From contig JAZQAR010000040.1 of NCBI GenBank assembly GCA_045545315.1, positions 1 through 64,000 of the forward strand: a DNA stretch of 64,000 nt. Reading direction: 5' to 3'. Made by a program: the position numbers and the translations under genes. Of this stretch, positions 41,842-48,636 are shown piece by piece. Each line of letters begins with the position of its first letter. The stretch's first letter is position 1. The notes below the pieces were generated by a model, which ran no database searches, was not told where the DNA came from, and saw only the letters and a list, made by a program, of their open reading frames with translations. Source of the stretch: QAKW01 sp045545315. GTDB lineage: Bacteria; Bacillota; Clostridia; Oscillospirales; QAKW01.

Positions 41842-42713
41842 TGAACGACAATCAATTTTCGAACGCACAACGGGCCGAGGTTCTGACCCAGGCTCTTCCC
41901 TATATCCGCCAATACACCGGTAAGATCGTGGTGGTGAAGTACGGCGGCAACGCCATGGTCAACGAACAGTTAAAACAGCAGGTGATGGAGGACATCGTTT
42001 TGCTGTGGCTCATCGGCATCAAGGTAGTCCTGGTCCACGGCGGTGGGCCGGAGATCAGCGAGCTGATGGAAAAATTGGGCAAAAAGGCAGTCTTTGTGGA
42101 CGGTCTGCGCTATACCGACCAGGAGACCATCGATATTGTACAGATGGTGCTGGCCGGCAAGGTCAATAAGACCCTGGTAAACCTGTTGGAGACCAAGGGC
42201 GGCAAGGCCATGGGCATCTCCGGTATGGACGGCCAGCTGATCGAAGCCGAGATCAAGGACGAGCGGCTGGGCTTTGTGGGCAACGTGACCAAGGTAAACA
42301 TCCAGCCCGTTTTGGATCTTTTGGAAAAGGGCTATATCCCCGTGATCTCCACCGTCGGCTGCGATAAGCAGGGCAACGTTTACAACATCAACGGTGATAC
42401 CGCCGCTGCTTGCATCGCCGGGGCGCTGGAGGCCGAACGTTTGATCATGATGACCGATATCGCCGGATTGCTGCGGGATAAGGACGATCCCACCACCCTG
42501 ATCCCGGCGGTGACCGTGAAGGAGGCCAAGGAACTTTATGAAGAAGGCGTGATCTCCGGCGGGATGATCCCCAAGGTGGATTGCTGTATCGAAGCCATCG
42601 AAAAGGGCGTGGAAAACGTGATCATTATGGACGGCCGGGTGCCCCACTCCATTCTGATGGAGCTGTTGACTGACGAGGGTGCCGGTACTATGGTTCTGGG
42701 AGATAAAAAATGA
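41841..42713 (+). CDS. argB: Acetylglutamate kinase
   Basis: A 290-residue amino-acid kinase. KYGGNAM (residues 33-39) binds ATP phosphate, HGGGPEIS (69-76) the acetylglutamate, and INGDTAA (near 183) closes the nucleotide site. The N-terminal helix (about 1-20, before YIRQYTGK) is of the kind found in arginine-inhibited hexameric NAGK, so feedback inhibition is likely. It starts within the argJ stop and overlaps argD by 4 bp. Confidence 0.97.
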   Translation: MNDNQFSNAQRAEVLTQALPYIRQYTGKIVVVKYGGNAMVNEQLKQQVMEDIVLLWLIGIKVVLVHGGGPEISELMEKLGKKAVFVDGLRYTDQETIDIVQMVLAGKVNKTLVNLLETKGGKAMGISGMDGQLIEAEIKDERLGFVGNVTKVNIQPVLDLLEKGYIPVISTVGCDKQGNVYNINGDTAAACIAGALEAERLIMMTDIAGLLRDKDDPTTLIPAVTVKEAKELYEEGVISGGMIPKVDCCIEAIEKGVENVIIMDGRVPHSILMELLTDEGAGTMVLGDKK

Positions 42714-43885
42714 GCGAACTGATCCAAAAAGACAATACCTACGTAGCCAATACCTACAGCCGGTTCCCGGTGGAATTGGTTTCCGGCCAAGGGGCTCTGG
42801 CTTATGATCCCACCGGAAAAGAATACATTGATCTAGGCAGCGGCATCGCTGTGAATACCTTCGGCTTTGCCGATCCCATCTGGCAAGCGGCAGTTACCGC
42901 TCAATTGGGCAAACTCCAGCACACCTCCAATCTCTATTATACCGAGCCCTGCGCCCGGTTGGCCGAACTGCTTTGCCAAAAGACCGGGATGAAAAAGGTC
43001 TTTTTCAGCAATTCCGGTGCCGAGGCCAACGAATGTGCCATCAAAGTTGCCAGGAAATATGCGGCGGAGCATAAAGGCTCTGAATATTACACCGTTTTGA
43101 CCTTGACCAACAGCTTTCACGGGCGGACTCTGACCACCCTGGCCGCCACCGGGCAGGAGCATTTCCATCAACTGTTCCAGCCCCTGACCCCGGGCTTTAT
43201 CGATATTCCCGCCAACGACCAAAGGGCCCTGGAGGAGGCGGTCAAGACCCATAAGATCGCAGGCATTTTGGTGGAATGTGTTCAGGGCGAGGGCGGTGTT
43301 TTGCCCTTGGAACCCGAATATGCCAAGGCTCTGGAAAAAATCGCCAAGGAGCAGGATATCATCCTGATGATCGACGAGGTACAGACCGGTAACGGCCGTA
43401 CCGGCGCCCTATACGCCTATATGAATTTCGGGCTGAAGCCCGACGTGGTCTCCACCGCCAAAGGGCTGGGAGGCGGCCTGCCTTTGGGGGCTACCCTGCT
43501 GAGTGAAAAGGTGGAAAAGGTGTTGGGCTTTGGCGATCACGGCTCCACCTTTGGGGGCAATCCCGTGGCCTGCGCCGGTGCCGTCAGCATTCTGAAGCGG
43601 CTGACTCCGGACTTTTTGGCCGAAGTACAAAAGAAGAGCGATTATCTCTTCAACACTTTAAAAAACGCCCCCGGCATCGAGGCCGTGGACGGTATGGGGC
43701 TGATGATCGGCATCAAGACCAAGGGCGACGCCAAAAAAATTGTCGGAAAATGTATAGAAAAAGGGGTTCTTTGCCTGACCGCCAAGGATAAGGTACGGCT
43801 GCTGCCGCCCCTGAACATCCCCATGGAGCTTTTGGAAAGGGCCGTGGCGGTGTTACTGGACGTTTGTAAGGAGGAACAGCAATGA
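42710..43885 (+). CDS. argD: Acetylornithine aminotransferase
   Basis: A 391-residue class III PLP aminotransferase. NSGAEANECAIKVAR (near 103), SFHGRTL (near 135), IDEVQTGNGRTG (near 222) and the PLP lysine in STAKGLGGGLPLGA (near 249) are seen. It converts N-acetylglutamate semialdehyde to N-acetylornithine. ATGA overlaps on both sides couple it to argB and argF. Related omega-aminotransferases look alike, but the operon context settles the role. Confidence 0.96.
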   Translation: MSELIQKDNTYVANTYSRFPVELVSGQGALAYDPTGKEYIDLGSGIAVNTFGFADPIWQAAVTAQLGKLQHTSNLYYTEPCARLAELLCQKTGMKKVFFSNSGAEANECAIKVARKYAAEHKGSEYYTVLTLTNSFHGRTLTTLAATGQEHFHQLFQPLTPGFIDIPANDQRALEEAVKTHKIAGILVECVQGEGGVLPLEPEYAKALEKIAKEQDIILMIDEVQTGNGRTGALYAYMNFGLKPDVVSTAKGLGGGLPLGATLLSEKVEKVLGFGDHGSTFGGNPVACAGAVSILKRLTPDFLAEVQKKSDYLFNTLKNAPGIEAVDGMGLMIGIKTKGDAKKIVGKCIEKGVLCLTAKDKVRLLPPLNIPMELLERAVAVLLDVCKEEQQ

Positions 43886-44865
43886 ACTTAGAAGGAAAAA
43901 GCTTTTTAAAACTACTGGATTTCACTGCTGAGGAAATCAGCGATCTCTTGAGCCTGGCCGCCGACCTGAAGATGAAGAAAAAGGCCGGTATCCCCCACCG
44001 TCTGTGCGAGGGCAAGAGCATTGCCCTGCTCTTTGAAAAGACCAGTACCCGCACCCGCTGTGCCTTTGAGGTGGCGGCGGCGGATCTTGGAATGCACCCG
44101 GTGTATCTGGATCCCTCCGGCTCCCAGATGGGCAATAAAGAAAGCATCGCCGATACCGCCCGGGTATTAGGACGGATGTTCGACGGCATTGAATACCGGG
44201 GCTTCGGCCAGGAGCTGGTGGAAGAGCTGGCCGCCTATGCGGGGGTACCCGTCTGGAACGGGCTGACCAACGAATTCCATCCCACCCAGATCCTGGCTGA
44301 TTTTCTGACCATCAAGGAGCACTTTGGCTCCTTGAACGGCATCAAGCTGGTCTATATGGGCGATGCCCGTTATAATATGGGCAACTCCCTAATGGTGGGG
44401 TGTGCCAAGATGGGGATGCACTTTGTGGCCTGTGCGCCCGAGAAATATTTTCCGGATGCAAAATTAGTCGAAGAATGTAAGGCCATTGCCGCCACCAGCG
44501 GCGCCACCCTGGAATTCATCGAGGATCCCGCCGAGGCGGTCAAAAACGCCCACGTGATCTATACGGACGTTTGGGTCTCCATGGGCGAACCTGCCGAGGT
44601 CTGGGCAGAACGGATCCACGATCTGATGCCCTATCAGGTCAATAGCAAACTGATGGAGCAGGCCGGCCCCCAATGTAAATTTATGCATTGCCTGCCCGCC
44701 TTCCACGATCTGAAGACCAATACCGGTAAAAAGATCTACGAGCAGTTCGGCATCGATTGTATGGAAGTGACCGACGAAGTCTTCGAAAGCCCCGCCTCCA
44801 TCGTCTTTGACGAAGCGGAAAACCGTATGCACACCATCAAAGCCGTCATGGCAGCCACCTTATGA
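43882..44865 (+). CDS. argF: Ornithine carbamoyltransferase
   Basis: A 327-residue enzyme that joins carbamoyl phosphate and ornithine to give citrulline. Carbamoyl-phosphate motif KTSTRTRCAFEVA (54-66), ornithine-side motifs FHPTQILAD (near 133) and DVWVSMGEP, and the catalytic cysteine in MHCLPAFHD (near 271). Last gene of the operon; argG, argH and carAB must lie elsewhere. An anabolic role is inferred from the operon, since arginine-deiminase genes are absent. Confidence 0.97.
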   Translation: MNLEGKSFLKLLDFTAEEISDLLSLAADLKMKKKAGIPHRLCEGKSIALLFEKTSTRTRCAFEVAAADLGMHPVYLDPSGSQMGNKESIADTARVLGRMFDGIEYRGFGQELVEELAAYAGVPVWNGLTNEFHPTQILADFLTIKEHFGSLNGIKLVYMGDARYNMGNSLMVGCAKMGMHFVACAPEKYFPDAKLVEECKAIAATSGATLEFIEDPAEAVKNAHVIYTDVWVSMGEPAEVWAERIHDLMPYQVNSKLMEQAGPQCKFMHCLPAFHDLKTNTGKKIYEQFGIDCMEVTDEVFESPASIVFDEAENRMHTIKAVMAATL

Positions 44866-44873
44866 TCCCCCTC

Positions 44874-44942
44874 CGACGTGTCAGCGGACACGTCGTGTCC
44901 CCCAAGGGACACAAAAACGCCGGGAGTAATCTCCCGGCGTTT
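44874..44942. terminator. Three consecutive hairpins between argF and the PHP gene
   Basis: Stems are 44874-44882 with 44887-44895, 44895-44901 with 44906-44912, and a 12-bp stem 44915-44926 with 44931-44942 flanked by A and T runs. The last can end transcription from both sides. Confidence 0.82.
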
Positions 44943-44946
44943 GATT

Positions 44947-45966
44947 TTATTCGTTGATCTCGGCGGATTCGTTGATCTCGGCGGTATAGTAAGCGTTGGA
45001 AAAGGCCCGGTAACCGGCGGCATCCCGCACTTCGATGCGGAAATAGCGGCCGAATTTTTCGGGAGCGTAATCAAATTCCGCCTCGGTAAAGGTTTCGGTG
45101 CGGGAGCGAATGCACTTGCCGTAGCGCCCCTCGCTCAAAATGGAGATCCAGGCGGCGGGCGAGGTCTTCACCCGGACCTTGCCGTCCTCAATGGTCAGGC
45201 TCAGAATATCGGGACCCTCGGAGCAATAGCAATCCCCCCGCTCATAAGCGGCCATCAAAGATTCGTAGGTCAGCTCCGGCGCCTTGATCACAGTCCAGGC
45301 CCAAAAACAATCCTTAACGGCGTGGTTATCGTCGCCGCCGATGGGCACCACCCTTTTTCCGGCACGGAGCAGCTGCTCGTAGATCCAGGCGGTGTTATCC
45401 CCCCAATGCTGGCAACCGCCGTTGGAAACCTCCACGGCGTGAAGATGCTCCAGAGGGATCACGTCCTTCCCGGTCTGCAGGGACCAGGCGGGGTGGTTAT
45501 AGGTGATCAGAAAACCGGCCTCCTTGACCCCCTTCAGGTATTGGTTCAGCCATTCGATATCATAATGGGTGGTATCGATGGTCTCGTCGTAAACAGCACA
45601 TTCCTCCGCCCAATGCCGGGCATTGCCGGGCATAGAAGGATTATTTTTAAAAAAGAGAGGCATTTTCAGGTTATTTTGATCCTTGGCCAGCATATTAAAA
45701 TGGTAGACCGGCATAAAACAGCCGGTATGTTCGTTCAGATCCTTTTTCACTGCCACTTCATAGCCGTGCAGAGCGATAAAATCCGGATCGCACAGATCCT
45801 TGTGACTCAGCAACACCTCATGGTCGGTAAAACAAACGGCGCTGTAGCCTTGGGCTTTATAAGCAGCCTTCACCTCTTCCAAGGTCTGCTTTCCGTCGGA
45901 AAGATCCGTATGACAATGCAGGTTGGCTTTATAAAGATTCCCTTTTTCGGGCAACAGTTCGATCAT
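44947..45966 (-). CDS. PHP-domain phosphoesterase-like protein
   Basis: A 339-residue protein with the polymerase-and-histidinol-phosphatase fold. Metal-binding motifs are NLHCHTDLSDG (residues 15-25), FTDHEVL (near 46), a TYNHPAWS segment (near 163) and GGDDNHA (near 216). Such proteins hydrolyse phosphoesters or small metabolites with bound metal ions; the substrate here is not known. The C-terminus carries a tandem 18-bp duplication (44949-44966 and 44967-44984) that repeats six residues (AEINES). It overlaps the nitroreductase gene upstream by 4 bp. Confidence 0.85.
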   Translation of the reverse strand: MIELLPEKGNLYKANLHCHTDLSDGKQTLEEVKAAYKAQGYSAVCFTDHEVLLSHKDLCDPDFIALHGYEVAVKKDLNEHTGCFMPVYHFNMLAKDQNNLKMPLFFKNNPSMPGNARHWAEECAVYDETIDTTHYDIEWLNQYLKGVKEAGFLITYNHPAWSLQTGKDVIPLEHLHAVEVSNGGCQHWGDNTAWIYEQLLRAGKRVVPIGGDDNHAVKDCFWAWTVIKAPELTYESLMAAYERGDCYCSEGPDILSLTIEDGKVRVKTSPAAWISILSEGRYGKCIRSRTETFTEAEFDYAPEKFGRYFRIEVRDAAGYRAFSNAYYTAEINESAEINE

Positions 45967-46691
45967 TTTTCATACTCCTTTAAATATTCCGCTATGGATC
46001 GGGTCATCTCTACAGAAAAATCGCTGTTATACTTTCGATCGCAAAAGGCCTTGATCCAGGCATCGTAAGTTTGGTGACCGGCCTTATATTCCAGCATCTC
46101 CCGCAGTTCCTCGGGCTTCATATCCCGGTAGGTATTGGAATGCACGATATGCTTCATGGCCGCCCGCTCCGGTTTGGGCCGTTGCTTTTGCTGTTCCGTG
46201 GGATAGCCGAAGACCAGCATCACCGCCGGTAACACGTAATCCGGCAGGTGGAGCATCTTTTTATGCACCTCACAGTTTTCCATAATATCACCGATATAGC
46301 AGGAGCCAATGCCCATACTCTCGGCGGCGGTCACCGCATTTTGGGCAGCGATGGCCGTATCGGTCACCGCCAGCATCAGATCCCCCACCCCCAAAGGCCG
46401 AGGCGCACAGCCTGCAGCCTCAAATGCCCGGTACCACTTGCGGCAATCGGCGCAAAAGATCAGCACCAGTCCTGCCTTAGCGATAAAGGGCTGGTGGTCA
46501 CAACTTTCTGCCAGTTGCTCCTTCAGGTCCTGATCCGTAATTTCCAGGATCGTATACAGTTGCTGATTCCCGGCGGTAGGTGCCATGGCGGCGGCCTCTA
46601 TGATCAGATCCCGCTCCTCCGGTAAAATTGGTTGGTCGGTAAAAGCCCGCACAGATTTGCGGTCAAAAAGTTCCTGAATGGTTTGGTTCAT
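45963..46691 (-). CDS. Nitroreductase-family flavoprotein
   Basis: A 242-residue FMN-dependent NADPH oxidoreductase fold. RKSVRAFTDQPI (10-21) binds the FMN phosphate, APTAGNQQ (near 37-44) is the substrate/FMN loop and AAQNAVTAAESMGIGSCYIG (near 118) the dimer helix. The long form with an insert around CADCRKW resembles the NfsA/FRP branch. The ATG at 46691 has AGGAGGGAT 7 bp upstream; the in-frame ATG at 46745 lies upstream of the promoter. Natural substrate unknown. Confidence 0.9.
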   Translation of the reverse strand: MNQTIQELFDRKSVRAFTDQPILPEERDLIIEAAAMAPTAGNQQLYTILEITDQDLKEQLAESCDHQPFIAKAGLVLIFCADCRKWYRAFEAAGCAPRPLGVGDLMLAVTDTAIAAQNAVTAAESMGIGSCYIGDIMENCEVHKKMLHLPDYVLPAVMLVFGYPTEQQKQRPKPERAAMKHIVHSNTYRDMKPEELREMLEYKAGHQTYDAWIKAFCDRKYNSDFSVEMTRSIAEYLKEYEK

Positions 46692-46716
46692 CGTGATCCC
46701 TCCCTGTTTTAGAATA

Positions 46717-46745
46717 ATTTTACCATAAATCAATTGAAAATGCAA
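46717..46745 (-). promoter_or_regulatory. Promoter of the nitroreductase-PHP unit
   Basis: On the minus strand TTGCAT (46740-46745), a 17-bp spacer and an extended TGGTAAAAT (46717-46725). It overlaps the -35 of the opposite promoter at 46734-46739. Confidence 0.7.
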
Positions 46746-46761
46746 AAAAGAATGTTATAAT
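46734..46761 (+). promoter_or_regulatory. Promoter of the Crp/Fnr regulator gene
   Basis: TTGAAA (46734-46739), a 16-bp spacer and an extended TGTTATAAT (46753-46761). The two divergent promoters physically overlap, so they should exclude each other. Confidence 0.72.
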
Positions 46762-46793
46762 GTTTTTATAAGTAAAGAATGGAGGTGGCGCCC

Positions 46794-47450
46794 TTGGAAA
46801 AAGAACTGATGCAGTTGCCCTTTTGGAAGGAACTGGATCAAAAGGATCGGGAATATCTGGTGCAGACCGCCGGAATGCGCAGTTTTAAGAAAAAAGAACT
46901 GATCCATAGCCACACCGCCCAATGTTTAGGGATGTTCCGGGTTTTAAAAGGGATCGTGCGCATCTTTATTTTATCCGAGGAAGGACGGGAGGTCACCCTG
47001 TTCCGGGTGCACGAGGGGGAAACCTGTGTGTTGGCCGCCTCTTGCTTTATCAAATCCATTACCTTTGAGACCCAGCTGGTGGCAGAGACTGATTGCGAGC
47101 TTTTAGTCATCGGCGGCACCGCCTTTTCCCTATTGACCCGCAATATCCACGTGCGGAGTTATATGTACGAAAAGGCTACCGAGCATTTTTCCAGCGTGAT
47201 GTGGTCCATGCAACAAATTTTATTCGCAAAATTCGACCAGCGGTTGGCTTCCTTTCTCTTGGAGGAATACGACCGTACCGGCAGCCCCACCGTCGCCATG
47301 AGCCAGGAGGAGATTGCGCAACATACCAGCTCCGCCCGGGAGGTAGTGGCCCGGATGCTCAAGCGCTTTTCTGCCGACGGGCTGGTGGAGGTGCGCAGGG
47401 GTGCCATCTTCTTAAAGGATATTCCGGCTCTGCGGCTATTGACTTATTAA
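46794..47450 (+). CDS. Crp/Fnr-family transcriptional regulator
   Basis: 218 residues from TTG 46794. I chose this start because the GGAGGTGG ribosome site (46781-46788) lies 5-6 bp before it, whereas the in-frame ATG at 46779 would overlap that site. The N-terminal cyclic-nucleotide-binding-type beta-barrel (about 15-125) has a Cys pair near residues 72 and 77 (ETCVLAASCF). The C-terminal winged helix (about 145-215) carries SQEEIAQHTSSAREVVARML as the recognition motif. No FNR-type cluster of four cysteines is seen, so the signal is unknown. It probably acts on the thioredoxin-rubrerythrin promoter just downstream. Confidence 0.9.
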   Translation: MEKELMQLPFWKELDQKDREYLVQTAGMRSFKKKELIHSHTAQCLGMFRVLKGIVRIFILSEEGREVTLFRVHEGETCVLAASCFIKSITFETQLVAETDCELLVIGGTAFSLLTRNIHVRSYMYEKATEHFSSVMWSMQQILFAKFDQRLASFLLEEYDRTGSPTVAMSQEEIAQHTSSAREVVARMLKRFSADGLVEVRRGAIFLKDIPALRLLTY

Positions 47451-47466
47451 ATTTTTTTGAAATATG

Positions 47467-47479
47467 TAACCAAGTTACG
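47467..47479 (+). promoter_or_regulatory. Crp/Fnr-type palindrome upstream of trxA
   Basis: GTAAC-CAA-GTTAC, centred at 47473, about 41 bp before the start point predicted from the -10 box at 47502-47507. That is the classical class II activator position. Confidence 0.65.
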
Positions 47480-47501
47480 GTAATCTCCCCAAAAAGCGGC
47501 T

Positions 47502-47507
47502 ATAATA
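47502..47507 (+). promoter_or_regulatory. -10 box of the trxA-rubrerythrin unit
   Basis: TATAAT without a recognisable -35, consistent with activation from the adjoining palindrome. Confidence 0.65.
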
Positions 47508-47547
47508 TAGTCAGAAATCAAAAAACACTACATAAGGAGATTTAAAA

Positions 47548-47859
47548 ATGGCTATTATCTTAAACGAACAGAATTTTGAAAACGAAGTATTGAAGAGCGA
47601 ACTGCCCGTATTGGTGGATTTTTGGGCAACCTGGTGTGGCCCATGCAAAATGATGGGTCCCATCGTGGAACGCCTGGCCACCGAGCTGGAGGGTGTTGCC
47701 AAGGTAGGCAAGGTGGACGTGGACGAAAACCCCGGTCTGGCCGCCGCCTTCGGGATCACCAGCATCCCCACGGTGATTGTTTTTAAGGATGGCAAGCCGG
47801 TGGAAACCTCCATCGGTCTGCGCTCTGCCGACGATCTGAAAAAATTATTAAATATATAA
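47548..47859 (+). CDS. trxA: Thioredoxin
   Basis: A 103-residue thioredoxin with the active site WCGPC (C30, C33), buried Asp in VDFWATW, and the cis-proline in SIPTVIVF (near 74). A cytosolic disulfide reductase. AAGGAG lies 9 bp before the ATG. Thirteen bases separate it from the rubrerythrin gene, so the two form a redox-defence unit downstream of the Crp/Fnr regulator. Confidence 0.97.
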   Translation: MAIILNEQNFENEVLKSELPVLVDFWATWCGPCKMMGPIVERLATELEGVAKVGKVDVDENPGLAAAFGITSIPTVIVFKDGKPVETSIGLRSADDLKKLLNI

Positions 47860-47872
47860 TGGAGGAAACACA

Positions 47873-48541
47873 ATGAAGACCTACAAATGTAACGTATGCG
47901 GGAAGATCTTTGAGGTAGGCGAGGGTGACGTTTTGGTATGCCCCGTCTGCAAAAAGACCGGCGATGCCCTGAGCGAGGTAGTCGCCAACGAGACCGCCCC
48001 CGCCGCCAACAAGTATGCCGGCACCCAGACCGAGCAGAACCTGATGGCCGCCTTTGCCGGCGAAAGCCAGGCCCGGAACAAATACACCTATTTTGCATCC
48101 AAGGCCAAAAAGGAAGGCTTTGAGCAGATTTCTGCTTTGTTCCAAAAAACTGCTGATAATGAAAAGGAACACGCCAAAATGTGGTTCAAGGAGCTGAACG
48201 GCATCAGTGATACTGCCACCAACCTACTCCACGCCGCCGAAGGCGAAAACTATGAATGGACCGATATGTACGATGGCTTTGCCAAGACCGCCGAAGAAGA
48301 AGGCTTCACCGAACTGGCCGCCAAATTCAGAATGGTTGCCGCTATCGAAAAGCACCATGAGGAACGGTACCGTGCTCTGCTCCACAACGTAGAGGCTCAG
48401 GAAGTCTTCGCTAAGAGCGAGGTAAAGGTTTGGGAATGCCGGAACTGCGGTCACATTATGGTAGGCACCGCCGCTCCCGAGGTCTGCCCCGTTTGCGACC
48501 ATCCCAAGGCCTATTTTGAAGTTCACGCCGAAAACTATTAA
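47873..48541 (+). CDS. Rubrerythrin with rubredoxin-type sites at both ends
   Basis: 222 residues. An N-terminal rubredoxin-like site (C6, C9, C23, C26), a central ferritin-like di-iron domain (about 50-180, with FAGESQARNKY and EKEHAKMWF ligand helices) and a second rubredoxin-like site at the C-terminus (C189, C192, C205, C208). Rubrerythrins reduce hydrogen peroxide in anaerobes, taking electrons through the rubredoxin iron. Classical forms have one rubredoxin domain at the C-terminus and reverse forms one at the N-terminus; this has both. The gene follows trxA and ends in a terminator. Confidence 0.92.
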   Translation: MKTYKCNVCGKIFEVGEGDVLVCPVCKKTGDALSEVVANETAPAANKYAGTQTEQNLMAAFAGESQARNKYTYFASKAKKEGFEQISALFQKTADNEKEHAKMWFKELNGISDTATNLLHAAEGENYEWTDMYDGFAKTAEEEGFTELAAKFRMVAAIEKHHEERYRALLHNVEAQEVFAKSEVKVWECRNCGHIMVGTAAPEVCPVCDHPKAYFEVHAENY

Positions 48542-48547
48542 GCGATT

Positions 48548-48570
48548 CGGGTCGCCCTTTGGGCGACCCG
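48548..48570 (+). terminator. Terminator of the trxA-rubrerythrin unit
   Basis: A 10-bp GC-rich stem (48548-48557 with 48561-48570), then GA and seven T residues. Confidence 0.9.
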
Positions 48571-48580
48571 GATTTTTTTC

Positions 48581-48609
48581 TTGCTTTTTATGGACCTTGC
48601 TTATATAAT
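48581..48609 (+). promoter_or_regulatory. Promoter of the SLH surface-protein gene
   Basis: TTGCTT (48581-48586), a 17-bp spacer and TATAAT (48604-48609), with ATAGGAGAA before the ATG at 48637. Confidence 0.72.
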
Positions 48610-48636
48610 GAATTTATCAAATATAGGAGAACGACC

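Noticed and set aside
46779..46793. ATG start for the Crp/Fnr regulator
   Set aside because: The ATG overlaps the GGAGGTGG ribosome site that correctly serves the TTG at 46794.
48559..48636. 26-residue extension of the SLH protein
   Set aside because: It would start inside the upstream terminator and run through the promoter. The ATG at 48637 begins a signal peptide with a ribosome site.
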